A stretch of DNA of 64,000 nucleotides from the NCBI RefSeq assembly GCF_000738435.1, contig NZ_CP003984.1:744001-808000 (forward strand). Reading direction: 5' to 3'. The notes under the pieces were generated by a model. That model was not told the DNA's origin. It searched no databases and saw nothing but the letters and a program-made list of their open reading frames with translations. Position numbers and translations under genes: made by a program. Shown piece by piece: positions 63,741 through 64,000 of the stretch (position 1 is the stretch's first letter; each line of letters starts with the position of its first letter). Source of the stretch: Planktomarina temperata RCA23. Its GTDB lineage: Bacteria > Pseudomonadota > Alphaproteobacteria > Rhodobacterales > Rhodobacteraceae.

Positions 63741-63801
63741 ATTTTTACCATTCATCGTTCATCAGCCGTATAAAGGTTCGTTGTGATGCTAATCGAAGAC
63801 T

Positions 63802-64000
63802 TTATCTCTCGGTTTGGCCAGCTTCGATAAACTCTCTATCAACGGTTGGCATCGGTAAATCAGCGATAGCCGCCTCGAATGCTTGAAGTCTTTTATATAT
63901 AGATATTAGCTCAATGATTGTTGTCCAAGAAGACACTAAAAACTGGAAAGATGATGCAACCTGTCCAAATGCTCGCAGTATTTGGTTCATAATTCCTAGC
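63802..64000 (-). CDS. SbmA/BacA-like peptide transporter, C-terminal part (continues beyond the window)
   Basis: About 66 residues at the C-terminus are in the window; the first in-window Met is internal because the frame stays open to 64000. [32 protein letters not shown] (quoted in part as [16 protein letters not shown]) is the closing region of the membrane domain in SbmA/BacA and ABC_membrane_2 proteins. The protein ends ~20 residues later, so there is no ATPase domain, as expected for SbmA/BacA rather than YddA. Would import proline-rich or other peptides across the inner membrane. Confidence 0.75.
   Translation of the reverse strand, partial: LGIMNQILRAFGQVASSFQFLVSSWTTIIELISIYKRLQAFEAAIADLPMPTVDREFIEAGQTER

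Overview
The window looks like a marine Rhodobacterales (Roseobacter-group) alphaproteobacterium. The evidence is the MarR-type EPS regulator divergent from a NusG-like EPS antiterminator, the alphaproteobacterial style of the type I secretion, glycogen and peptide-uptake genes, and the very heavy IS load. The IS richness recalls polar roseobacters, but genus is inference only. The window cannot be assigned to chromosome or plasmid from sequence: no replication genes are visible.

Region 1 (1-31.2 kb) is an exopolysaccharide (EPS) locus. It starts inside a Wzc-like co-polymerase/tyrosine kinase and continues with a Wza-like export lipoprotein, decayed remnants of a WecA-like transferase and a NusG-like factor, and a VanZ-like protein. 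Inserted in the locus is a complete minus-strand type I secretion operon: an RTX protein followed by its TolC, ABC exporter and HlyD. A long minus-strand block then carries rfbC/B/D (dTDP-L-rhamnose, but no rfbA), an EpsG/Wzy-like polymerase, three glycosyltransferases, a Wzx-like flippase, a dTDP-3-amino-3,6-dideoxyhexose module (FdtB-like transaminase plus a fused acyltransferase/ketoisomerase and a half FdtA gene), a GNAT, a TviB-like dehydrogenase, a methyltransferase, a UDP-uronate epimerase and the MarR-EPS regulator. Divergent from the regulator is an intact NusG-like gene. A DUF218 protein, another glycosyltransferase and an intact WecA-like initiating enzyme follow. Together these could build, flip, polymerise and export a polymer containing L-rhamnose, a 3-acetamido-3,6-dideoxyhexose and uronic acids.

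Region 2 (31.4-36.4 kb) is accessory DNA. It holds a duplicated two-gene cassette of unknown small four-helix membrane proteins, split by a dead IS5-like element, then IS6 debris, the 3' half of a tRNA (probably tRNA-Met) and an intact IS6-family element that has cut off most of glgA. Region 3 (36.4-42.2 kb) is glycogen metabolism: glgA remnant, glgX, pgm and a convergent GH13 alpha-glucosidase. Region 4 (42.3-45.0 kb) is a second IS6-type element, IS remnants and an M20 amidohydrolase. Region 5 (45.1-54.8 kb) is one compact plus-strand operon for uptake and breakdown of a peptide- or amide-like compound: Dpp-type ABC transporter, P1/DmpA-family peptidase, aldehyde dehydrogenase, SDR and amidase, with a strong palindrome upstream. 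Region 6 (54.8-64 kb) is again IS-dominated: an MFS transporter between direct repeats, a truncated M20 hydrolase, an IS6 element interrupted by an IS481-family element, three small alpha/beta-barrel-like genes (one cut by the IS), an L,D-transpeptidase, a dead IS6 copy and the 3' end of an SbmA/BacA-like transporter.

The most interesting unexplained items are the duplicated A/B membrane-protein cassette, the ~84-bp sequence shared by the upstream regions of the RTX operon and the EPS regulator, the half-gene next to a fused ketoisomerase, the small alpha/beta-barrel cluster, and the palindrome in front of the peptide operon.
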